Below, in pieces: positions 23,172 to 35,242 of a DNA stretch of 64,000 bases (its first letter is position 1; each line of letters begins with the position of its first letter). Below the pieces are notes generated by a model that saw nothing but the letters and a program-made list of their open reading frames with translations, did not search any database and had not been told where the DNA came from. Source of the stretch: Erodium maritimum (taxonomy: Eukaryota; Streptophyta; Magnoliopsida; Geraniales; Geraniaceae); NCBI GenBank assembly GCA_963921825.1, contig OY997594.1, forward strand, positions 42,154,557 through 42,218,556. The letters are read 5' to 3'. The position numbers were made by a program, and so were the translations under genes.

Positions 23172-24659
23172 ATGGCCACCGATCTGTCTCTCATCCTCCC
23201 TCGCGTCCTCATTGTTTCCCGACGCACTCTTCGCAAGAACAAGTTCGTAGATTTCGTCGGTACGTACTTAGTTAACATCATTATAACCGAATATTTGTGA
23301 TCTCAAGACTCATATTTAATTTGGGTTACAGGAGAGTACCATCTGGATCTGATAGTCAAAAATGGGGCGGTACCGGTGATTGTCCCTCGAGTGAGCGGCG
23401 TGCACATGCTCCTCGACAGCTTCGAGCCCATCCACGGCGTGCTTCTGTGCGAGGGGGAGGACATCGACCCCTCCCTCTACGACGCCGACACGACGGGCCT
23501 CTCCCCGGAAGACTTGGAGGACATCAGGAGGCTTCACGCCAGCGACACCGCCGTCGACACGGAGAAGGACTGCATCGAGCTGAGCTTGGCCAAGCTCTGC
23601 CTCGAAAGGAACATCCCCTACCTCGGCATCTGCAGAGGCTCCCAGGTCCTCAACGTCGCCTGCGGCGGCTCCCTCCACCTCGACGTCGACACCGAGGTCT
23701 CCCGCAAGTTGCCGCCGGGCGTCCAGAGAGTGGCGCACATTGATTACGACAACTACGACGGCCACAGGCACCCCGTCAGGGTGCTGGAGGACACCCCGCT
23801 CCGCCGCTGGTTCGCCGATTCCCTCCAAACAGACAAATTGGAGATTTTGGTGAACAGCTATCACCACCAGGGGGTCAAGAGGTTGGCTAACAGGTTCGTT
23901 CCCATGGCCTTGGCGCCCGACGGGTTGATCGAGGGGTTTTACGACCCTGATTGTTTTAATCCTGAGGAGGGCAAGTTCATGGTTGGCCTCCAATTCCATC
24001 CCGAGCGAATGAAGCGCCCCAACTCCGATGATTTTGACTATCCCGGCTGTCCGTTTGCATATAAGGTTCTTAGCTGAAAGCTCAATTATAGTTATATTTT
24101 AATATTGTCTGTCTACTAATACATTTGTTTCAGGAATTTGTCAAGGCTGTTACTGCTTATCAGAAGAAGCTTCGAACCAATTCGGTTCCCAACCCACCCC
24201 TAAAGCTGGACAAGGAAATGGAGATGAAGAGGAAAGTTATTGTTCGAAGTTTCTCCATTGCAAGAGAATTATACACGACAAGGTCTGCCTTGAATCCTAT
24301 CAAAGAATCACAACTTGAACCTGGTGCTCAGTTTCTGGAGGTAATAATATTGCTCCCACTGTTTAATAAAGTTGAACCAATTATTAATATGTAAGTATTG
24401 AGTGCAGTCCAACACGGCTCTGAGTTTGCAACAAGAGAAGAGGCTGAAGCAGATGGGTGCGACAGTGAGGAACGCCACGAACTACATGCAGAGACTGAAA
24501 CTGAACGAGGACAAGGAGCAGATGGCAAGAAGTGTACTAGGTAAAATGTCGGTGGAGCAATTATCGGATCTCATGTCTTTCTACCACATGATGGGCCAGA
24601 TGTGTTCTCAAGTCTTGGAAAAAAAGCTGCATGGAATCGTCACCGACTTTGCTCCCTAA
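23172..24659 (+). CDS. Class I glutamine amidotransferase-like protein (GAT1_2.1/peptidase C26 type)
   Basis: Four exons: 23172-23259, 23332-24065, 24134-24340 and 24408-24659, all with GT-AG introns and matching phases, giving 426 residues. The triad is visible: Cys130 in GICRGSQ, His252 and Glu254 in [16 protein letters not shown] and an early [10 protein letters not shown] also fit the C26/gamma-glutamyl hydrolase-like GATase fold. The C-terminal third (exons 3-4) is helical and charged, as in plant GAT1_2.1 proteins. The Arabidopsis relative is nitrogen-regulated and affects shoot branching, and it acts on glutamine (family knowledge). Start chosen as the first ATG after the TATA box, preceding the conserved PRVLIV strand. 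No break is seen, so the gene appears functional. Confidence 0.92.
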
Positions 24660-24990
24660 TTCATTCAATTTTGTGTTGTCTTTTCCCCCCAAATAGGGGG
24701 TTGTATTTGGACGCCTCTACGGATTAAATTAACTGTGTCACAGCTATCACCTGATTCTCGTGTGGTTCCCTCGCCTTCGTTTGGGGCGGTTTATGAGTTT
24801 AATGTTGTAATCCATAAATTGTTCTTAAAATAAGATTTAATATTATTATATCCACGATTTAAATACTGCCTACAAGTTTACTTATTTGATTGTTTGGATA
24901 ATTGGCAATTGAAAAATCATCTTTTTTTTATGGAGAGAAACTATGGGTAAAGACTGCTCCGGTTAAATTTATTAATATTTAAATTTATAG
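24660..24990. other. 3' flank of amidotransferase gene
   Basis: AT-rich sequence with AATAAG-like polyadenylation candidates near 24830. No other gene seen. Confidence 0.5.
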
Positions 24991-27250
24991 ATTGGAACGT
25001 CGTTGGTTGGAAAAAGGGTTGAATTTTGGGCCGAGTTCAAAAGAAAAAGAGGATCAGGCCTGGACCAGGCCAAACTTGGGCCCAGTCAGCCGGACCAGGC
25101 CCAGCACGCTGAGCCCAAGCCAGCCAGCCCGAGCCCACTCGGTCTACACCCAACCCTAGCAACTGTTCATCTTCTTCTTCGTTTCCGCGCACGCCTCCCG
25201 AGAATACGCCCTCTCTCTCGCTCTCATTCTCTCTCTCTCTTTCACCCGACGCCGCCCACGCCATCTTCGTCTCCGCGTACGAATCGAACCATCGCGCGTC
25301 GGACGTCGCTTACAGGTGAGGCCGGGAAACTGACACCCGAGCTCCTCGTCCTTTTTCTTTTGGTCCCGAGGCTGAATCGAGGTCACCGGTGACGGAGAAA
25401 CCCGTGCGAGTCCTTGTCTACGCTCGTCTCCTCTGTCGATAGCCAACCAGAGCAACGCGCGCCGGTCTGAGCTCGAGGGCGTGACGAAACCAGTCGGAAT
25501 CGCGAGGATTTGGACCTTCCGGCTTCGAATCGTAGCTGCGGCCGTCAGGCCTGAGATTGGAGCTCCATCTCTGATGCTCGGCCTCGACGTCGGAGCAGGT
25601 CTACCGGTTACCTCGCCGTCACGCAGGTCGGCGAAGAGTCTCGCGCGCGGATCTGAGACGAGGCCCTCTCCCAACGTCGCCGCGATTCCTCCGAGCTCCC
25701 TACCGCCGTCGTCGCCGGCCCTCCTTCATGCTCGGACTTGGGCCTCCAGAAGAGATTCGGGTGTTGGGCCACCAGGCCAGTTGGGCCTCGGACCAGGCCA
25801 AGCCAGGCCAGGCCTCGGCCCAGGCTCGGTTGGATCTGGACTCAGGTCTGGGTCGGGTCTGGGGTCGGGTCAGGTCCGGGTTTGGGTTCGGACCGGGTCT
25901 GGATCCGGGTTGGGCCTGGATCCAGGTCGGACCGGGGTCGGAAAATTTTATTTATTTAATTAATTATTTTAAAGGATTTAAATTGATATGTAAAGGACTT
26001 GATTGATAAATTAGAGGATTGATTCGGACTAAACCGGGACTGATTACCACCTTTGCTTGTTAAAATCAGACTTTGACTTCATCCGAGAAGACCGGAGGTA
26101 GGCCCGGACGTCAGCAGCTAGGAAACGTGAGCTGTTTATTCTTGAGGTAGGGAACGTAGCGAATACCGGTTCAATTACGGAATGTTACTAGTATGCATGT
26201 TAGGTAATAATAATAACCGGAAAGGTCCTAGTTGGCATATAGGATGTGATTCACTAGAATAACCGCTTTCAATTACTAAATAACCGGACGAGTCTTAGTG
26301 GCATGTAGGATGTGATTCACTAGTTTAATCGCTTTCAATACTTGGGAAATTGTCGTGCTGGTAGAATGGCCATGTCGAGCCTTAGGGTTGCGTTTTGATT
26401 GAAATGCATGATGTTTGTTGTAACCGCTGATTGAGAGTCATAATAAGATTATTTTCGGTGTAGCATGTTGTGGCTATGTGTGGGCAAGTGTGTCGTGTTT
26501 GATATGATGTGAATCCTTGGGTGTGATATGATCGGGTGAGTGATAGACTGATTTGTATATTATGGTGAGTTTGGCCGGTTGGTATACCGTGGTCGAACCA
26601 TGGCTTCATGATGTGTGTTATTCCCTTGATGTGTGTTCCAAGAGACGGGTCCGGTATAATACCTACACTGAGAGAGTACGCCGGTGTAGAGTATCGAGGC
26701 CAAGGATGGCGTGACAAGTACCCCGATGACTCGTGGTCCGGGAAGACGTCCGACCGAGGTGTGTGCCGGTCCAGTACGTATGTTGAGTAATGCCTGAGTC
26801 TGTGTGATCGGAAGACATCTGACTAAGGGATTCCCGGTCGAGGATGTTACCCCGCGTCTCAGTGAGGGGAAGATATCAAGACTGATGTTGTGTGGTCCAG
26901 TACGATATAAGTGGTTGTGTGCATTCGGTAAAGCTTGGAGACGGTAGTACGGAATCTGTGTTGTTCTGTTGTGTGTTTTGTGCGTACTGATTGGCTTTGT
27001 GCGTTATTTAAGTATGTTTGTGGTCTTGTGAGAGTGATTAGTGGTTGGTGACTTCCTGTGGGCGTTGTTAATAGCTATGCGTTGCTAGTATGCCCTAATT
27101 GGACGGTTACTCGTGGTGATGAACTAAGGTTCATAACCTTAACTACTTTTTCTACTGAGCGAAAGCTCACCCCCTTACTTTGTTGTTTTTTAGGTGTTGA
27201 GCGGGATCAGTACTAGTAGGATTCTCGGAGCTTGGAGACCCCTGAACTCG
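24991..27250 (+). mobile_element. Degraded LTR-like tract related to the 41408 family
   Basis: From about 26180 the sequence follows the solo-LTR-like copy at 41408-44071 (compare 26180-26380 with 42810-43020: ACCGGAAAGGTCCTAG, then TCACTAG...GCTTTCAAT...ACTTGGGAA). It also shares the motif TGAGCGAAAGCTCACCCC at 27156. Clear ends and a target duplication were not found, so limits are approximate. The 25000-25950 part is GC-rich with repeated GGGTCGGGTC/GGCCCAG-type units, and its frames look spurious. Confidence 0.45.
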
Positions 27251-28052
27251 GGCCCAATACCCTCGACGGGGTACCTTGGTCCCCCGGGCTTGCATGTCCC
27301 CTAGGGTGTGCATGCACCCTATGGTTTGCCTGCACCCTAGGGCTTGCAGAGTCCCAAGATGGTGTCGACAGCCATGGCATCCGAGTCGACTGAAACAGGG
27401 ACGGCATTGGAGCGGGACGCTCCGATGGGGGAACGGGGGCCAGGCCCCGGCGATGGATGTCATGGCGATGGACCGTGTGGTGCCAATCCGGTCGCGGACG
27501 GTGGTTCCAGTGGCTGGCTTCGAGGAGTCGGGCCGACGCCATCGGCGATGCTCTGGTCCAGGGCGACGAGTACGGCCACCACGGATCCGGGGCTTCTCCC
27601 TGCATGGGCCACCCATCCCGGTGCGGCTCCATCAACGGTGATATGTGCCAGGGTGGCGGGTACAACCACCACGGAGCCCGATCTTCTCCTTGCATGGGCC
27701 ATCCTTCCCGGTGGTATGCGGCCAGAAGCGGTATGGGCCGGCCAAGCATGAATGGGCGAGGCCGGGGAGAGTTCTCTACCGGCCATGGCATTCGAGGATG
27801 CACTTCACCATGGTGACGTCGTGAGACGGGGGGTACCATCTCTGGTGGTAGTGGACTGATAGCAGGCTGAAGCGGAGGGCGAGTGTGGAGAGGACGGCGG
27901 AGATGAGAAGGACGACGGGTGGTGGTGGCGTGATGGACGGCGGCGGCGAAAACCCTAGCTAGGGTAGAGGGGACCTCACCTAGAGGTAGAAGAGAGCTGT
28001 TTTTTTGAAGAAAAAAAATTATTGTATTGTGACTTAAAAGTTTGTTTGTCAC
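27213..28052 (-). other. 279-codon Pro/His/Arg-rich open frame, unrecognised
   Basis: A long minus-strand frame without a known domain, rich in Pro, His, Arg and Trp. It contains the repeated block GWPMQGE, reflecting a DNA repeat of about 90 bases around 27590-27710. The plus strand is open in several frames too, which points to GC-rich non-coding DNA. Could also be a captured gene piece in a transposable element. Not called a gene. Confidence 0.3.
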
Positions 28053-28445
28053 ATTTTTCAGTATTCAAATCTTGAAATTAAGTTGAAGGTAGGTGTCAGA
28101 TACATATGTTATTACGCATTTGGGACCTTAATTTGTAAGTTGATGGTATAAATTAAATTAAAAAAATGAAACACGCCAGCCTCATTTTATTGACTTGATT
28201 TAATTAAATCCTACATAGGACAGACATATGTATATATAGATGTAGTAGTAGAAGCTTGGCTACAAAGGCTAAGAATCGGTATGGAAATGGGTGTTTGTTT
28301 ATATTTGAAACATCAAAGCTGGAATTCTAGATGGTCTTGACGATTGATATATGCCTTTCAAACTCAAAGACTTGGTAAACCAGTTTACCAAAGACTGAGA
28401 CATTTTAGCTTTTGTCCACAAATAAAACCATTTGGTTCATTTCCA

Positions 28446-28460
28446 TCTCTCTCTCTCTCT
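28446..28460 (+). repeat. CT-repeat in the kinase leader
   Basis: A short (CT)n run immediately upstream of the chosen ATG. Pyrimidine-rich leaders of this type are common in plant 5' untranslated regions. Confidence 0.6.
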
Positions 28461-28468
28461 CAGCAAAA

Positions 28469-31400
28469 ATGAAATCAAAGTTTCCGATGTTCATCCTGGT
28501 GGCCATATTGCTGATCCACACATCATTGAGCGTTGACGATGCGCAATACTCAAGCTGCAACGCCAAGTTTGAGTGCGGGAACATCTCGGACATCGGCTAC
28601 CCATTTTGGAGACAGAACAGGGAAGCATACTGCGGGTATCCAGGGCCTCAATTCGAGCTGGCTTGCACGGACGAGACTGCGGAGATCACCATCGACAACG
28701 ACACTTACCAGATCCTCAACATGGACAACTCGTCCAAGTATGTTACGGTGGCTAGAAAAGATTATCCCTCCGATCTGTGCTTGGACAGCGTCGGTAACGT
28801 CACCCTCAATTACACGGCCTTTGATTATACACGAGACACCACCAACTTGACCTTCTTCTACGACTGCCCAACTGCTCTTCCATTTCCATCTACCCCTCAG
28901 TTCAACCTCTCTTCCGCTCAACTGTCTTGTGACAGTCAAATCGGTTACTATGTCAGCATGAACTCCTCTGACATTTCCACAGCCGTTGGAAGCATGAACG
29001 CTGGATTGATTGAGGAATATTTAGCGCGGTGCGGGCAAAGAGTGATGATGCCCTTGTATAGCTCTGCTGCTGCTCCTCTCAAGACCGGGATCGCGACCAG
29101 GGAGCAAGTAGTGGCAGCCATTGATAGCGGGTTTGGGTTGAAGTGGTATGCTGATAATGATATATGCACTTCCTGTGTCCAGTCCGGTGGGGTGTGCGGC
29201 CATTCTACCACTTCTTCTGCTGCTTTCACTTGTTATTGCAAGGACAAACCCCATTCTAAAACGTGCTCAGGTAACTTTTTATTCTATTCATCTTGTCTTT
29301 AATTTCTTTCCACCACAACACCTACACCTACACCTACTGTTTTTTTTTTCCTCCTTATCATCAACACATCCCAACTCATCCATCTAGACAAGAGAATGGA
29401 CCAGGTCGTGGCATCTCGGATGCAATCTAAACCTTTTTCTTTTCCAGTCTACCAAAATTGACCATAAACATTAATTATAATCAAAATGGTATTAATTTAA
29501 TAGACCAAGGAAACATTTATTTAATCCATGGCTGCGTTAGGTGTCCAATACCCAAAACAGGTGACAGAATCCACCAACCCTGTCGCACCAACCCAAAACT
29601 CCAAATGGCCTCTGTTGTGACACTTTTGGCAACACAAATTGCCATCAATACTTGTTTATTTACTCTCTTCTTATTTCATTTCTTTCCCTTCAAGATGAGT
29701 TTGTTTTGTCATTTTCATTTTCTTTCAACTACTTCCTTGATGAATGGTAAGGAACAAGTTAGGGTAAAACAAATAATGGCACAAATTTAAAAGCGACTTA
29801 ACATATGGAAACTTACAATGTGGAGCTGAGTGTTAAAATTAGAAACTTAAGGTATCATAAAAATGTAGGTGTAATTAAGCGAAAAACATTTATAATTAGA
29901 TGTAATTAAATATGGTTTCAGAATAAAAAGCATGTAGAAAATTAAACGTGTAGCCTCTACAACTTTTTCCCTTTCTTCTATACAGTTGCTCCCATTTTTT
30001 CTCTGCAACTATCATCATTCTCCTCACCATCATCCCCCACACGGACCCCTTATCCGAGGTACTCAGGGCCATGCCCCAAACTCTACCAATGAGTTGTATT
30101 AAGTCGTCATGATCGAGGAAGAAGGTACCTCGGCCCTTTTCTCCGCCGCCTACACATCCCGAGTTGCCTTTGCCTTTGACTCCAACGCTGCTGCCCCCAA
30201 GCCATCGTCCTCCAATTCGCTGCCCCGCCCGTCACCACCACCACCATAGGTCATCTCATTCCTTCGATTTCCTCCACCACATTTTTATGAGACTACGAGA
30301 TTCAGTTGCAGTAGTGGTCATGATTCTCTCCACAGCCGGAGCTATCTCCCCACAATGAAATCATCATTCCCCCTCGCCAATCTACATGCCACCACCAGCG
30401 TCGCCGCTTGTGACTTCGGAGCCACTGTGTCAACAACCACCTCCTCCTTTGTCATAAGAGTCGTTGTCGTTCTCGCATCCTCCACCACCATAGCCGCCAC
30501 CGCTGCCTCCTCATTCGCGACCAGAGTCGTTGCCTCTACTGCATATCTGCTTCTTTAGTCGCATGCCGATCATTCACGATCATCGGAGCCCCAACCCTAG
30601 ATAAGGCACCATGACTGTGACACATCTGATCAGTCGGCGACCCCGTAGAGAAACGCCATATTCCCACCCACTGAATCGGGATCCTGACATCCTTGATCAG
30701 AGTCAGACAAGATGTAACCAACTGTTGATCTTGTCGGAAGAAGTATGTGACAACTCGGCGCCTCAACCCCATTCGCTGGATCGAGAGCTCTAAAACACCG
30801 AGGTGTGCGTGGGGACGCATACTTCGCCCTGTTAAGGTCAGTTTCAAACAGACTTCCTGATTCTCCCATTTCCTGGTGTTCTCCCTACATGCCCGATATT
30901 CTCTCACATGCTCTTTATCTCCTACTATGGGCATTTTTCATGTCGAGTTAAGAAATGGCTACCATCAGCTGTGTCTGATCAATCACCGTCGTAAGGAATT
31001 CCTCACATCAATCATCACATTTCGATGAAAAAAGGGTTTTCTTTTTTCTTGCTCTGACTTGGGATCCGTGTCCCCCTCCTCTAACCCTACTTCCGTCCCA
31101 GCCGTCCGCCGCCTCCCCTCTCCCTCGCCGATGACGGTCACGGCCTCCACGGCCTGGTTGTCGCCTGCGAGGAAGCCTTAGCTTTCCTTCCCTCCCGTGA
31201 ATCCAAATGCCCCTTCTCCTCCTCCTGCCTCCTCCTTCCTTTGCTGCGCACCTGCTCTCCGACTTGCAGGCTTCGTTCGCTTCGCCGGCGTTGGCTCTTG
31301 AGCCCCGTTGTTCTGTTCTGGTGGTCGCCCGCTAGCGGCCTTTGCTCCGTCCTGGTGGTTCCGATGTTTTCCTGCTCTGCTCGTCGGGGTCTTTTGGTCT

Positions 31401-34400
31401 TCAAGAGCAGCAGGTTCGTCGCCGGGAGCTCCAGGTTCGTTGCTGGGTGGTCGTGTCCGGGATCTGTGCTGTTGTGGACAGATGCTCTGCTCGCCGGGGT
31501 CTTCTGGTTGTCCGGAGCAGCAATTTCGTCGCCGGGAGCAGAAGCGTCGTCGCCGGATTGGTTGTGGTCGGGATTTGTGCGTTCGTGGCCAGATCTACGC
31601 TGGCTTGGTGGAGCGTGCCTGGGAAGGGTATAGCTTGGGCTCAGGTTTGTTGGGCCTGGGCCGCCCTTGCCCTGTGCAGTTTAGGGCTGGACCTAGGGCT
31701 TGGATCAGCTCCTAGCCAGATTCAGACCTTGGGTTTGGGCCACGGGCCCAGTGGCGTTTTGTCTGGTGTGGTGGGGGTTTGCCCTTAGCAGTGGAAGTTT
31801 CTTTCTCTGTGTTTTTGGGGACGCGGTTCTACTTCTGCTGGGGCTCTTCAGGTTTTGGTGGTACGTCGAGGTTTTGGGCGCAGTGGCTCCCTTCGGCTCT
31901 TTGGAGGAGGTTCCTCTCCTCTTGTTCTGGCTTCCCGGTGTTCGATGTGGGACGCGTTTCCTGTTAAAGGATCGTCGTGGCTCTGGGTCTCCGTTCGTTG
32001 ATGGTTCGGTTTTCTCCTTTGGTTGCTCTTCGGGACTCCTCTACTTTGGCTCTTGAGGTCGGGGTAAGGTATACCTTCTTCCCTCCTCTCGGTCTAAATT
32101 AGGTTTTCTTCTCCCTTCCGATCTCTTAGCGCTTCGATTGATCTTCTTGTGCCCCCGTCCACTTCTGTGGTCGGAATTCCCGGTTTGGGGTTGGCCTCCG
32201 GGAAAGCATGGGGCTTAGTCCCTGGGATTTTGATTGTCTAGTTTTGGGATCGGTTTATGTCCTTGTCGTGTTCTGGTCCTGGCCTCCGGCAGCTGCAAGA
32301 TCTCCCTATCTCTTAAGGTTTTAGGGGTTTTGTGGGCAAGGGATTAGTTGTCATTCCTGCTTAGATTAGGGAAGAGCGGTTGTAGGTAGCTGTTGTTTTC
32401 TCTCTGGTCTTAAAGGTTGGTAATCTTGGGTATTCAGACTCGTTTTTGCTCTGGGCTTCTTGGTTTACAATTCCGGTTCTTCAGACCTGTTGGTTCGTGG
32501 ATTTCTAAGCACGTTTTCATCCTCATAGCCTTTCATCATTGCCATCACTATTCACTGGCCTCTCTGGGGAATCATCTACATTCCCATTCACTAGGCTGCA
32601 TTCACAGGTCTATCAAGGGAATCCAGTTACATTCTCATTCATCTGCATACTCACAGGCCTCACAGGGGAATTCATACAAGGCCTTACATCGTTACACATA
32701 CACTGGGTTGCATACTCACAGGCCTCTCAGGGGAATCCTTTACATTCCCATTCAATAGGCTACAGTCATTGGCCTCGCAAGGGAATTTGCATACACACAG
32801 GCCGCACTGGGGATTTCACACAGGGTTGCACTACATCGTTCTTTGCTTTTGGGGATGAATAGCTTGCGTTTAAGCTTCTGCTTTATGTTGTTTTTACTTT
32901 CTGTTGTTTTTTGTCTGGCATTTTTTTCTCGATCTGTAGCTGGATTGGAAAATTTGTTGTGTAACTTTTTTCTTAAAAGTTAATTTCAATTTGCTTTCGC
33001 TGATCAAAAAAAAAGGAATTCCTCACAAATACTTTTGTTGGATTAGCCGGGTACTATAGTATATTGTTAGCGTCTAGTACGTACGGGTTAGGACTTATGC
33101 TTCAACCTTTTATTTTCAGTTTTATTTTTGATATTACATTTTGGTTTCATAATTATACTTGTGTTTGTATCGCCTTTTTCTGATTAATAGAATAACTAAA
33201 TGCTAAAAAAGTATGTTTTCTGAAGAGACATGTTCATATGCTCAACTCTACTTCATAGTACCTTGAGGTTACTAACTACTGTTTGCTTGCAAACTTTTGC
33301 AGGAAAGAAACAAGTATCACTTGTCATAGGTATGTTATCTTTATGGATAATTGCAAATCATTATCTTGAACTGTATATTTTTTTTTTGTATATGATCATT
33401 TTGAACTGTAAAACATTATTTACAGTTCCCAACTCTTTTCTTGTATTCTCTGTGTTTATAATGATCACTGAACAATACATTTTCAAAAGTAAAAAATGTT
33501 GAAATTATCCATCAAATTTGACAAACAATTAATGGTATTTTACACTTTCACTTTGAAAATATGCAAAACTATAATTTTTGAGGTGAGATTTTTTGAAAGT
33601 TTAGATAGGTTTATATAAAAATTAAGTTTGAGAGTAAGCTGTTACAGTTGTGTTTATTAACTTTGATGAGATGGAATGATAAAAAGGAGTTATATATGTC
33701 CGTGTGCAGGTATTGCCATAGGAGGTGCTGGCATTGTTGGGCTTGTAGTGGGATTCGGAGCTTTCTTTATGATACAAAGGAGAAGGCGAATTGTTGCGGA
33801 AACAGCAAGTAAGGACCTCTCAGTTCCGCCGTCAAGCAAAGGCCTTACTACTCCTACCACTGCAACTGCCTTTTCCCGAAGCACTCCTTCCTACCCTTCA
33901 TCCAAATCTGACCTCGAGGGAGGAAGCACCTATTTTGGAGTTCAAGTATTCAGCTACACTGAGCTTGAAGAAGCCACCGATGGTTTCGACTCCTCTAAAG
34001 AACTTGGAGATGGTGGATTCGGTGTGGTTTACCACGGTAATTAAACGAAATCAGACGGAACTCACTTCATTGACTTGTTTGCGAATCAATTTGAACTCTT
34101 TCTTTTATTTTAGGTCTACTCCGGGATGGGCGTGTCATTGCAGTTAAGCGCCTTTACGAGAACAGCTTTAAGCGAGTTGAGCAATTCATGAATGAAGTCG
34201 AGATCCTTACTCGCTTACGTCACCCAAACCTCGTCACGTTGTTTGGGTGCACCTCCAGAAGAAGCCGAGAACTCCTCCTTGTCTATGAGTACATTTCCAA
34301 TGGAACCGTGGCCGATCATCTCCATGGCAAGCAAGCCACATCAGCTTCACTTTCCTGGCCCATCCGCCTCAAAATAGCTATAGAGACCGCTGGTGCGCTT

Positions 34401-35021
34401 GCCTACCTCCACAAATCCGATATCATTCACCGCGACGTCAAGACCAACAACATTCTTCTGGACGACAACTTCTGTGTCAAAGTTGCTGATTTCGGGCTAT
34501 CTCGATTGTTCCCAACTGACGTCACCCACGTGTCCACTGCCCCTCAAGGGACGCCCGGGTATGTTGATCCTGAGTATTACCAGTGCTACCAGCTAACGAG
34601 CAAGAGCGACGTGTACAGCTTCGGGGTGGTCTTGACCGAGCTTCTATCGTCCAAACAAGCTGTGGACACTAACAGACATCGACACGATATCAACTTGGCC
34701 AACATGGCCGTCAACAAGATTCAGAACCACTCGTTGCATGAGCTGGTGGATCCGTCTATTGGGTTTGGCAAGGACGCTGAGGTTACAAGGATGGCGACAA
34801 CAATGGCGGAGTTGGCGTTTCGGTGTTTGCAGCAGGAGAGGGACATGAGGCCTTCCATGGATGAAGTAGTGGAGGTTCTTCAGGGGATTCAAAATGTACA
34901 AGTAGTGGACATCGATGCTGATATTGGTACTGATGAGATTGTGATTTTGAAGAGTGACCCTCCCCCACTTTCACCTGACTCGGTCGACGCTGATAAATGG
35001 GTTAGCAACTACTGTAACTGA
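28469..35021 (+). CDS. LRK10L-type receptor-like protein kinase
   Basis: Exons 28469-29270, 33303-33329, 33710-34036 and 34114-35021, all phase-1 GT-AG junctions, give 687 residues. A signal peptide (about 1-21) leads a GUB_WAK-type ectodomain with C30, C36-G and YPFW at 44-47, then a WAK-associated Cys-rich end (about 230-266). A single membrane span lies at about 275-298. The kinase has LGDGGFGVVYHG (375-386), Lys397, HRD (491-493; an RD kinase), DFG (511-513) and GTPGYVDPEY. Family: LEAF RUST 10-like kinases of the plasma membrane, with roles in defence and ABA or stress signalling. The ATG at 28469 is preferred over an in-frame upstream ATG at 28412 because the hydrophobic leader follows it directly. 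Intron 1 is 4.0 kb and holds a retroelement. The gene looks intact. Confidence 0.92.
29303..31007. other. Intron 1 of the kinase gene, left part
   Basis: AT-rich to about 29950. A mixed stretch with Pro/His-coding frames follows (30000-30940), which resembles no family. The right end carries AAGGAATTCCTCACA, the left target copy of the LINE-like element. Confidence 0.5.
31372..31593 (+). repeat. 111-base tandem duplication
   Basis: Units 31372-31482 and 31483-31593 both start TGCTCTGCTCG and end GGMCAGA. They are roughly 75-80 percent alike by eye. They lie inside the retroelement. Confidence 0.8.
32540..32830 (+). repeat. Degenerate tandem repeats in LINE-like element 3
   Basis: About five imperfect units sharing ACAGGCCTC, GGGGAATC and TACATTCCCATTCA, spaced roughly 50-65 bases. 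The repeats explain the Thr/His-rich frames seen here. Confidence 0.7.
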
Positions 35022-35242
35022 TTCCTTTTACCGTTCCAAACTTTACTCTTGTCTCTCTCTCTTTCCCTTGAGTTGCATTTTGTTTCAAAAACCAACTAAA
35101 TAATAATACGACCAGTATAAAATTATACCCCAATCGATAAAATAATAAGATAATAATTCCAGTGTATATATATATTGGTCCCAACAAAACTATAAATTAA
35201 TAATTACTAAAAGATTTCATATATGTTTGTGTGTGATACACT

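Larger units (their letters stand above)
31008..33012 (+). mobile_element. LINE-like element 3 in kinase intron 1, no ORF
   Basis: A 2.0-kb insertion flanked by GGAATTCCTCACA (30995-31007, and 33015-33027 after an A-run). The 3' end reads TTCGCTGATC then A(n), like the other LINE-like ends in this window. It lies in the same direction as the kinase gene. It has a GC-rich 5' half with a 111-base tandem duplication, and repeats near the 3' end, but no recognisable ORF1, endonuclease or RT. It is a non-autonomous retroelement of unknown family. Confidence 0.75.

Noticed and set aside
23297..23999. Long alternative frames on both strands over exon 2 of the amidotransferase gene
   Set aside because: They are shadows caused by GC-rich codons; the family motifs and splice phases support only the plus-strand frame used.
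25740..25960. Gly-rich protein
   Set aside because: Translation of simple GGGTCGGGTC/GGCCTGG-type repeats open in several frames.
31241..32056. Several GC-rich open frames of more than 100 codons
   Set aside because: Three overlapping frames are open together within a non-autonomous retroelement containing tandem repeats; no domain is visible.
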